Shown: piece after piece, positions 57,901 to 64,000 of the stretch
Position numbering within the stretch: position 1 is the first letter of the stretch
Layout: each line of letters opens with the position of its first letter
From: Schistosoma mansoni
Lineage: Eukaryota; Platyhelminthes; Trematoda; Strigeidida; Schistosomatidae
Direction: 5' to 3'
DNA length: 64,000 bases
Assembly (NCBI RefSeq): GCF_000237925.1
Contig: NC_031502.1
Coordinates: 56,665,943-56,729,942, forward strand
Notes under the pieces: model-generated
What the model was told of the DNA's origin: nothing
The model's input: only the letters and a program-made list of their open reading frames with translations
Database searches by the model: none
Translations under genes and position numbers: made by a program

Positions 57901-59541
57901 TCTACCATGGTCTTAATGGCTCATAATTTTCTTTCTTTTTCATACTTTTCTTCCTTCAAAGCCATCTGCTTTCCCTTCTATCTCCTCTATAAACCTTTTA
58001 CTCCCAACAGGTTTACTTCTGTTTCTATGATCTGCGTGATAACATATCATTTTCATTTCAATATTATATCTTATCATGCTGAGCCATCCTTTCTCAAGTA
58101 TAATTTCCCTATTAAGCACTTAGCGATAAAACTATTATTAGTCACTTTGAAAAAAAAGTGTTTTAATATCTTTATTTGTTCTACTTCACTGATACCATGT
58201 TTAACATAATTTTATCACCACTATTTTTTTATTATCATCCTGAATAATATGTATACATATTTGCGATTGTACAGCTTTGAAAATAAATTCGCCGAAAAGA
58301 GAACTCTTCACTGAACCAATCTTCCTTATTTTAAAATCTGTTTACTCTACTCCGATTAAAGATGCCAACGATAGGGATAATTACGTGATAAAGTTTAACT
58401 AGATGTTAATAAACGATTGTCCACACTATAACTACATACGCACATTGCGCGCACAATAATATATAACTCTCAAGAAATACGGAAAGTGAGGAAATTGACT
58501 CATGTAGCGGAATTATTCACCAGTGTATCAAAAACTTATCTGTGATCAAATATATTTAGCCATTTACAAAATAGTCAGTATATTATATTGAGTAGAGGTT
58601 TGCTTTACACTGCTTTACGACCTATATATATGACCACTGAAAGCAAAAGATAGAGGTACTTGATCATGGGTCAAGTGATTCAGATTAGTTCTTTATGCAA
58701 AAATGTTTCCAAACCATTTATTGTGATAACATGGACTCAAAGTTTAACCTATCTGCACAAGACACTAGTTGAATAATTCAAAATGAACACTGATTAAACA
58801 CCTAAGCATTGTCAAACAGTATTAGTATTTATTGATAATGAGGGGTATTTCTGGACTCCACAGAACACAATGAATATGATCAATGCAATCCAGATATCTG
58901 TTTATTATACGGCTAATAAAATTTCGGGAAAGCCAACAAACTGTTGGTTGTTCAGAATCGTTAAATATGCTTGATTTGCATCTGATAAGGATGTATTGAA
59001 ACTACGCAAGTCAAAAATTGAGTAAGAAAACTATCTACTTTACTTGCAAATAATGCACACTAAAAATATTAAACATTTTCTTACAATAGGTAAGAAAACA
59101 TGAGGATATACACAGAAATAAAAACAGAATATAGATTTGGCTTACTGTGGGATCTTTGTGTTTTTCGTCTCTCTCAACGGATTCTATCTCTACATTGAAC
59201 ACGTCCCCAGCTGTACAATTAAAGAGGATTTTCTCTACCACACTTCTTAAAGAAGGCTGTTTCGAAGTTGACTGGTTTTTAAATTGTGTAGTGTCGGGAG
59301 AATTACCAAGAATGATGCGAAAGCGCGAATTACTTTTCAGAACAATCGGTTCGCAGTGTATATTAAAAAGTGAATGAAGTGGGCAGCATTCTAAATCACG
59401 ACCAGATTCGTGAACGTGGTTAAAGTCTATTACTGTACAGAAACACAGAGATCCATCTGTAGCTTTGTAACACGAGGTTCCAGTATCTGATGTACTATGT
59501 TCGAGCTTTTTGATGCGATACATAGCGCACTGAGTAGCCAT
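45922..59541 (-). CDS. FKBPL: FKBPL-like immunophilin/TPR protein
   Basis: Three exons join in phase: 59541-59146, 52943-52372, 46444-45922 (TGA), giving 496 residues. FKBPL-type proteins are Hsp90 co-chaperones with a diverged FKBP fold and C-terminal TPRs. Residues about 95-150 resemble the FKBP-like part (SLRSVVEKILFNCTAGDVFN). Then come TPR-like helices: AWYLKERGSWLV with FACYSRALQLVSLAYWAEK, LLSNVALCQLKVG with ARNCSHALYL, and KVLFRRAQSYFNQGKMDEAK followed by DLELCIEL. An acidic Asn/Asp-rich insert lies before the second TPR, and the C-terminus is basic. ATG 59541 lies five bases after a TTTAG acceptor. Residues for prolyl isomerase activity are not obvious. Gene name by resemblance only; another TPR immunophilin such as FKBP6 is possible. 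Confidence 0.8.
46520..46860 (-). repeat. SINE family B, full length, reverse
   Basis: Complete copy: reverse complement starts near 46860 (GGAGTTCTAGTGAGAACTCG), has GGTTGAGGTTAGACATTAAC, A box GGCTCAGTGGTCTATCGG, B box GGGTTCGAATCTCGC, ribozyme with CTGAGAA, and the tail. It faces another copy at 46870-47030, making an inverted pair in the intron of the FKBPL-like gene. Confidence 0.8.
46870..47030 (+). repeat. SINE family B, 3' half
   Basis: B box GGGTTCGAATC, core CTGAGGA and GAAA intact, stem II GTCCC/GGAC, one mismatch at the base of stem I, and the full 3' tail. Head is missing. Inverted relative to 46520-46860. Confidence 0.8.
47035..47776. other. FKBPL-like intron, nothing recognised
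   Basis: AT-rich sequence up to the LTR element. Confidence 0.35.
47782..48204 (+). repeat. 5' LTR
   Basis: 423 bp, TGTTAGGATATTC to CGCATTATAACA, with a TATAAATA promoter-like box near 48010. The base after the LTR starts the presumed primer-binding region (ATTTGGCGACGGAG); the primer tRNA is not identified. Confidence 0.93.
48246..50129 (+). CDS. gag-protease-integrase tail fusion
   Basis: One 627-residue ORF. Capsid-like gag occupies about residues 1-250. A zinc-knuckle pair follows (CWHCGAWHYVKVCPF and CDRCHKVGHKSGFC, about 278-310). A retropepsin comes next (LQLDTASDITILSKETWR, about 358-376, with DTA instead of the usual DTG/DSG). At about residue 478 the sequence jumps from LQNRFIELLQPG, which normally leads into RT, to LRTVHSAMAPRRVTRQNPR and YKVGAKVYVRDYRHG, the C-terminal integrase region. 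RT, RNase H and the integrase core are absent, yet the frame is open. The deletion junction is in frame. Could supply gag and protease but depends on another element for RT and integrase. Confidence 0.9.
   Translation: MDPVKLEELFKQQLKLMEMLTQTQISSRVSCTPTIPQSVDGITSSISEFLYDPDANITFDTWFRRYEDLFKVDLADRDDSWKVRLLLRKLGPSELDKYCNYILPQNPRDRSFDATVQTLSQLFGDHHSLFNTRYRCLKLVMNESDDFLTHVGIVNRECERFKLKSLTDDQFKSLVFICSLQSPKFSDIRTRLLNRLEQDPTLTLNAIADEYQRIVNLQRDTTLVQSGGQGGCEVHAVQRQNKSPRSTTCGPTKANAPSFSNHSRPVHKKPPSPCWHCGAWHYVKVCPFKQQVCDRCHKVGHKSGFCQSHRPNSRRNAQTQRRYTKKQLPSSRSLTAVFHTHAATRRKFLTLSINGQPVRLQLDTASDITILSKETWRTLGQPPIKPSSQTAVSACGGHLRLHGELNCCISFRGTTFKGTCYITKSPLNLLGLDWFEELGLANLPISTICNQVKTPATTQQHAADLQNRFIELLQPGWRLRTVHSAMAPRRVTRQNPRMQNTRIPYKVGAKVYVRDYRHGYDRWIEGEVAKRQGKVMYEVRVNQEIWTRHHNQLRPRDAKEKVGIINRVPLDLLLDTFQLPPMPTTEATESSNQAEHSSGSSSLPRRRSKRKRRKPKNCQVNPRLRRY
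50150..50572 (+). repeat. 3' LTR
   Basis: 423 bp, same as the 5' LTR except CCCGAAAA for CCCAAAAA and GGTCGAACT for GGTCGGACT. Such closeness implies a recent insertion. Confidence 0.93.
50578..50900. other. FKBPL-like intron, nothing recognised
   Basis: AT-rich sequence without a supported feature. Confidence 0.35.
50905..50986 (+). repeat. RTE-C 3' UTR fragment
   Basis: Matches 13775-13856 (GAAATTGAGAGGACAGAAAG, TTTAACCGGGTTGGTG, GGAAAGTTCACCTAGGGGAG). It joins directly to the next LINE fragment. Confidence 0.75.
50987..51815 (+). pseudogene. RTE-B LINE, C-terminal coding part and 3' UTR
   Basis: Broken frames encode ISARIQKARLAFNNLYHLWR, VFDHRCLRSIARISWDNRVS, LHQLRYLGRVAYAQ and RCRLPIRDPRDDSNRWLETL, the C-terminal region of an SR2/RTE-type polyprotein, followed by the 3' UTR and TGACTGACTGA tail. 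Truncated upstream of the RT active site. Confidence 0.85.
51820..52365. other. FKBPL-like intron 2, no clear feature
   Basis: 51840-52010 looks like decayed RTE coding sequence but I cannot place it firmly. The rest is plain intron. Confidence 0.35.
53069..53225 (-). repeat. RTE-B LINE 3' end
   Basis: Reverse complement of the same terminal 150 bp as 28915-29070 (plus strand CAGTCAGTCAGTCACAACG, TACGTACATCAG). Confidence 0.8.
53230..54240. other. FKBPL-like intron 1, nothing recognised
   Basis: No exon or assignable repeat before the PLE. Confidence 0.35.
55660..57236 (-). pseudogene. 5'-truncated RTE-C LINE nested in the PLE
   Basis: Flanked by TGTAGAGCC at 55651-55659 and 57237-57245 (9-bp target-site duplication). 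The minus strand encodes RT from NESIVVPIFKKGSRCSCNNY through GFRSGRGCIDHIF, FLDIRAAFDSLDR, GVRQGCPISPFLFNFAIDD and YADD, then VLLYVYETWPLRVEDVRR, with a frameshift near 56100 before MSSQRLPRR and GWGPRDGATQWLETLSDM. It ends in the RTE-C 3' UTR and an AAAT tail (plus TTTATTTATTT at 55660). The endonuclease part is missing. Confidence 0.9.
57245..57265 (+). ncRNA. hammerhead-like core at PLE 3' end
   Basis: CTGATGA (57245-57251), ten bases, then GAAA (57262-57265), followed by a palindrome ACAATATTGT that could be stem III. In the other PLE copy the ends of the ten-base segment change from G...C to A...T, which keeps the first stem II pair. Stem I pairing is not convincing, so this is a candidate only. 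Confidence 0.4.
57300..59140. other. FKBPL-like intron 1, nothing recognised
   Basis: AT-rich intron just before exon 1 on the minus strand, no feature seen. Confidence 0.35.
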
Positions 59542-59687
59542 TTCCTAAACAGAACAAACTTAGTAAATATTTTAGCCGATTTCGTCAAAGAAACAACACG
59601 TTTAGGAACTACGCGATATATTTTAGAAAAAAGAATATCGGGATGTACAAAAACAGTAACATATATTACAAATACAGCATTGATAAA

Positions 59688-60117
59688 CTACCAAGTTGTG
59701 CTGTTTACACCGTGAGCACAATCATAAGTGAGTATCCAGGATACCATAAAGCATGCAAACGCTGTCATTAATCCTTCTTTTATGATCTCCCCATATCCAC
59801 CATATTCATCCTCATCAACACGTTGATAAATTGCAGCGTATGCATAGACAAAGCATATGTTTGTTACAAAAAACATGAGGATTGCCATAAAGCCTGTAAA
59901 CGAGGCTACACCCCAGACAACACCAACTATAATGGCAAAAACTTGCCTAAACCAATAAACAACATCCAGAAAGTCGTTTTTGTCATCAAATACAGATTCC
60001 ATCTTCAGCGCCTTGAGAAATATTTCATAATTACTCACAAATTGAGTTTTCGAATTCACCTATTTTTCATGATTAACAAATCCTTACAAATTGGACATTG
60101 CTCACCTTTGAGACCAT
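59688..60117 (-). CDS. RAB5IF: RAB5IF/OPTI-like ER membrane protein
   Basis: Exon 60117-60106 (MVSK) joins exon 60059-59688 in phase across a 46-bp intron, giving about 127 residues. The family (RAB5IF, also C20orf24 or OPTI) is a small ER membrane protein of the GET/EMC-like translocon complex that works with TMCO1. Family blocks are strong: DKNDFLDVVYWFRQ, VGVVWGVASFTGF, RVDEDEYGGYGEIIKEGLMT and AFACFMVSWIL. Three hydrophobic segments are visible (about residues 47-65, 70-90, 112-127 of the frame). Length matches the family. The start is the ATG that best fits the short N-terminus. The stop lies 146 bp before the FKBPL-like start on the same strand. Confidence 0.9.
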
Positions 60118-60119
60118 TC

Positions 60120-60565
60120 TTCCAATATCCAATATCTTTGTCACGAGCTTGTATAAACCGATAGATTTCTTGGGGCTTGCTTCTTGTTGTTTCGGTACAA
60201 TTTCGGGTATTTGGTTATGTCCAGTGGGTGATAGTCTAACGACTCGACTCCCCTAATTCCTGTCGGTTTGGATTTCTGTATCTTGTAGTTGAGTAAGTGC
60301 GTTTGTTTCAAGGCAGTAGGGATTCTGGATACCAGCAGCTATCATAAAACCAGGTAGGAGGTTGGTTGGTTGCAATGTGAAAATAATAAAGTGATAACTC
60401 GAGTGACAAGAGATTATTGTTTCAAGAATAAATAAGTAATCTATTTATTTGATAATATGTAAGAAGACGGAGTTGAAAGAATAAAAGGGGAACAGAGATG
60501 ACGATAAGAGAGATGAGAATTGGCTACTGGTTATGCGGTAGTGATAACTGACAATTTATGAGACA
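60120..60565. other. upstream of RAB5IF-like gene
   Basis: Probably contains the promoter and 5' leader. An open stretch continues upstream of the chosen ATG but ends at a stop with no earlier ATG. Confidence 0.35.
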
Positions 60566-60568
60566 TGC

Positions 60569-60945
60569 ATCAGACATAGCTGGTCCAAGAGGAGGATGCT
60601 AAGTCCTTGTCAAGCCTTCTCTTAAAGCTACTTACTGTAGAAGTTGGGGTCACTTCAGTTGGCAGAGCATCCCATGGAGAAAAATCGTAATGAAAAAAGT
60701 GAGAGCATATATGGGTGTTCGTCCTTCAAGGTGCAATCATTCGAGGGTTGCCTCGAGGAGCATGGTGATGATGTTCCGGTATTATGCTCGTGTTGGGGTG
60801 GCTTGAAGTACTTAAAATGTTGTGTGCCATTATCAGATCACCTCTCTTGTAGCTCAAAGAGAATAACTCCAGGTACTGAAGTCTGTCCTCGTAAGATTTA
60901 TGTCTCAGCCCTATCGCCTGATCAGTTCTAACCGGAGCGAGCACA
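60569..60945 (-). pseudogene. CR1-type LINE 3' coding fragment
   Basis: Minus strand encodes the tail of a CR1/Jockey-type polyprotein: LRHKSYEDRLQYLELFSLSY, KRGDLIMAHNIL and, in another frame, PWDALPTEVTPTSTVSSFKR with RRLDKDL. The same blocks occur in the larger copy at 62190-64000. Frames are broken. Confidence 0.8.
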
Positions 60946-61028
60946 GTATTTCGTGAAGCAATTGTGATCTCATTAGACTTGTGTGTATAAATCTCTTAGA
61001 CCAAGTACAGAGACGGGCAACTAATCAG

Positions 61029-61095
61029 GTATATATTTATTTCGTCACATAAACACTGGTTCAGGAGGGCACCAGATATATATGCGTCACTGTCT
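61029..61095 (-). repeat. RTE-C LINE tail fragment
   Basis: Plus strand TTTATTTCGTCACATAAACA and GGGCACCAGATATATATGCG match the terminal 65 bp of the RTE-C 3' UTR in reverse. Confidence 0.6.
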
Positions 61096-61099
61096 TCAT

Positions 61100-61455
61100 T
61101 TTTGATTAACTTCATCAAAGACCTACTGCTGGAAATAACGCTCTCGTCAACTGAATTCCTCCTACCAGATCTACTTGTTGACATGGAATACACATAGTAT
61201 AGTCCTATTTGGTGAGGACCCTATCCTTAATTCAGGTGTTGACGCAGAACAGTCCTGAAGCAACGATTTACATTTAGAGGGGGAGGAACCCATTCCAAAC
61301 ATCCTGGCATTGTTAATCAGTGCTACCAGTAGACTGCATTTTACCAGGGTCCGGTGGGATTATAATTTACGGACGACCTTTGGGCAATGCTAACGTGACC
61401 TTGTAAGCGTCCACCTACCAAGCAAGACAAGATGGAGGCTAAAAACCAGTGCGGT
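61100..61455. other. intergenic, nothing recognised
   Basis: Less AT-rich, possibly old repeat, but not assigned. Confidence 0.3.
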
Positions 61456-61459
61456 GCAT

Positions 61460-61585
61460 TAAAATTATGATTTGCAGTTGTTGGTTAGGGTTAGGGATTA
61501 GATTTAGGAATTCTATCACGTACTGACATCAGCTAAAGCACCAAAACTCCACTTAACTAAATAAATGAATGCTTGTGCGCCAGAA
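61460..61585 (-). repeat. Merlin transposon fragment
   Basis: Resembles the reverse complement of about 5530-5650 of the Merlin copy (AAATTATGATTTGCAGTT, a GGTTAGGG-rich stretch, ACATCAGCTA). No end or duplication is visible. Confidence 0.5.
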
Positions 61586-61589
61586 TAAA

Positions 61590-62185
61590 AGACCCTTTAT
61601 CCTTTAACTGTTCGGTTGGTCCATAAAATATAGTATCGCCAGTCATTCTTGTAGTTATTGTGTAAGTACTGGTGACTTTACTGCTGTGCATACTATTCAA
61701 CATGCCAAAAATCAAATCGAGACAACTTAGGAAGGCAGGCGAGACAAAAGTTTTGAAGGAGAAAAATAATAGATATAGATGATTACATGCTATGTGAGGT
61801 AAGGACCAGACAGATACTCAAAATTGCTGAGTTACCTTTGACCGTCCTGCAAAAGCGATTTTGCGTTAATCCAGTAGCTTATCCACAAGTCCCGTGTTCG
61901 CAAGAAAAAGAACGTAAATTTCAGTTGAAGCAATTATGAAGACAGCAGTTGATCGAGAATACAAGACCTATCGTGCAGTGGTTCAACCTTGTTATGATTA
62001 TGGTCAGATTTATTATTATGATTGTTAGCTTGCAGAGTGAAAACTTAGTTTGTACACTTGAAGGCGTTTGAATATTCCAATATGGTTTTGGGAAAAAGGA
62101 TATTACGAATTGTAAGCGAGAATCCAACAAGGTTACACCCAACTTGAAGAGTGCGCGTCTGTAGACGTTCTCAACCACACGTTAG
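61590..62185. other. intergenic, nothing recognised
   Basis: No exon or repeat that I can support apart from a TGAAGAC-type microsatellite at the border near 62185-62200. Confidence 0.3.
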
Positions 62186-62189
62186 TCTT

Positions 62190-64000
62190 CAGTCTTCAGT
62201 CATAAAGATAGTAGGTTGATGAACCTGTATTAATCCTGACAGATTTCCTTCCAGTGAAGGTCCAGCTTCTTTTTGAAAATGTTCACTGATGGTGCTGATA
62301 CCACTTGTTCTGGTAAAGCATTCCAGTCATTGACCACTCGATGAGAAAAACGGGACCTCACCTTTAGTTTATTAGATCGCGGTTTCAGAACCTTCTTACT
62401 ATGACCCCGGAGATTATTAGTGCTGGAGGGAGCAAAAAGGTAAGACATTAACACCCAGATCATAATTAAAGATACGAAATGCCAGTATAAGGTCACCTCG
62501 CGTCCTACGATAAGATAAGGGGAAAAGATTTAGACGTTTTAAACGCTCATCGTAAGGGAGTTTGGAAAGACCCTTTACTAATTTTGTCCCTACACGCTGG
62601 ACACGCTCAAGCGGTTTAGTATCCTTTATCAGACAAGGGCTAGCTGCTTGGATACAGTATTCTAAGTGTGGCCTTACATAGGTGGGATATAAAATTCGAA
62701 ACATATCCTCGTCAAAGCATTTAAATACTCTGCGAAGCGACCATAGCGCGCGATAGCCTTTGGAAGCAACCGCATTGCAGTGCGTGGTAGTTTTTAAGTC
62801 GTGACTTATAATTACTCCTAAGTCTTTATGCGCATGAACGCGTGACAGAGATGTACCATTAATGGTATAGTGGTAACTAATATCGTGCCCGATGTGCATG
62901 AACCACGCTCTTCCTGGAATTAACTTCCAGGCCCCAATCATGAGCCCACCTAACTAATTCGTCTAAATCTGCTTGTAGATAACAACGATCAGTCTCATTT
63001 CTTATTGTTCTCCAGATTTTAACATCATCCTCAAACAATAACGTCGACGACTTAAGTAATAAAGGTAGTTCATTAATATACAGAAGGAAAAGTAAAGGGC
63101 CCAATAATGGTGCCTTGGGGTACACCACTTTTGACCGGTTTCCATTCGGATAGAGTTCCATTGACTCTCACTCTCTGTCTGCGGTCACATAAGAAGCTTC
63201 CTATCCATTCCTGTATAGCACCTGTTATACCAAAGCTCGAGAGCTTTTGCATAAGACCTAAGTGTGAAACCTTATCAAACGCTTTGCTAAAATCTATAAA
63301 TATCACGTCGACAGACTGGCCGTTGTCTAGTGCAGCTATCCAATCCTCTCTCGCAATGAGTAAGTTAGTTAAGCATGAATGCTTGTTACGAAACCCATGT
63401 TGCTCGGGAGTTAACAGATTGTACGAATCTATGTGGCTCAGTAGCTTAGCCCGAATTAATTTTTCAAGTAACTTAACTACTATACTGGTCAGGCTAACAG
63501 GCCGGTAGTTAGATACTATCCGTCTCTGACCATCCTTAAATATAGGACTAACTATGGCGTCTTTCCAGTCTCTAGGTAGTTGAGCCTGTGAAAGGGACAT
63601 GTTGAAGAGCATCGTGAGCGGTCTTGAGATAATGTCCGCAAGCGACGACAGCAAACGTGGGTGTAACCCATCGGGGCCCGGTATCTTGCAAGGTTTTAGG
63701 TTATTTATCAAAGGAAGAACAATATCCTCTGTCACGTGCAAAGGTCCTATGGCTGGTATCTCATTGTCAACGGGAGAAGTAGTTGTAACACTACACGTAG
63801 AGTAGACTTCACTGAAATAGTTAGCAAATAACTCCGCTTTCGCCAGATCAGATTCAGCCAATAAAGCTGAATTTTCGCTTAACAGTAATGAGGGGATACC
63901 ATCACTACGTTTCGTCCGCCTTTTAACGTACGAAAACAGTCGCACGGTATAAAACACGGTATTAAACTTGTAGCGGTAAACAAATCCCTGAAATAAATAG
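62190..64000 (-). pseudogene. CR1-type LINE pol, runs past window end
   Basis: Minus strand, in at least four frames, covers RT and the C-terminus: CKIPGPDGLHPRLLSSLADI, NYRPVSLTSIVVKLLEKLIR, PEQHGFRNKHSCLTNLL, FIDFSKAFDKVSH, SGVPQGTIIGP, then PLLFLLYINELP with LLFEDDVKIW, and HAHKDLGVIISHD, VRPHLEYCIQAASP, YDERLKRLNLFPLSYRRTRG, NDWNALPEQVVSAPS. The catalytic box reads FEDD instead of F/YADD. It ends in an ACTGAAG-type short repeat tail. The endonuclease would lie beyond 64000. Frameshifts and the active-site change mark it as dead. Confidence 0.88.

Noticed and set aside
60118-60250. N-terminal extension of the RAB5IF-like protein
   Set aside because: The frame stays open upstream of the chosen ATG but has no earlier ATG before a stop, and family members have short N-termini.

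Overview
The window looks like a schistosome (blood fluke, Schistosoma) nuclear chromosome. It is AT-rich and intron-dominated and carries Sm-alpha-like hammerhead SINEs, RTE and CR1 LINEs, a Penelope-like element (PLE), Ty3/gypsy LTR elements and a Merlin relic. I could not fix the species by reading alone.

Four host genes can be assembled exon by exon with matching intron phases. (1) Minus strand 20768-10710: Na+/K+-ATPase beta subunit, 6 exons, 302 residues. (2) Plus strand 24615-42417: a tectonic-family ciliary transition-zone protein, 11 exons, 531 residues, with four very short introns at the 5' end and 1.0-6.6 kb introns later. (3) Minus strand 59541-45922: an FKBPL-like immunophilin/TPR protein, 3 exons, 496 residues. 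(4) Minus strand 60117-59688: a RAB5IF/OPTI-like ER membrane protein, only 146 bp upstream of gene 3 on the same strand, a spacing that suggests co-transcription. An unrecognised possible 3'-terminal exon lies at 575-856 on the plus strand.

Layout: 1-10.7 kb is mostly decayed repeats (RTE LINE fragments, an LTR split by a Merlin transposon, Sm-alpha pieces). 10.7-20.8 kb is the beta-subunit gene. 21.4-24.5 kb is a decayed gypsy pol that ends 136 bp before the tectonic start codon. 24.6-42.4 kb is the tectonic gene; its intron 7 holds a full-length antisense RTE LINE with one intact 1005-residue endonuclease/reverse transcriptase ORF and a 15-bp target-site duplication. 42.9-59.5 kb is the FKBPL-like gene; its introns hold a young LTR element that has lost RT, RNase H and most of integrase but keeps one open gag-protease-integrase-tail ORF, and a PLE with an RTE LINE inserted in it. 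59.7-64 kb holds RAB5IF-like and CR1-type LINE remnants.

The most unusual content is non-coding: two different SINE families carrying hammerhead ribozymes, about 140-bp mini-elements made only of the 5' UTR of the intact LINE, an inverted-repeat retroposon with hammerhead-like cores in its arms, and a PLE 3' end with a hammerhead-like core in which the first stem II pair covaries between two copies.
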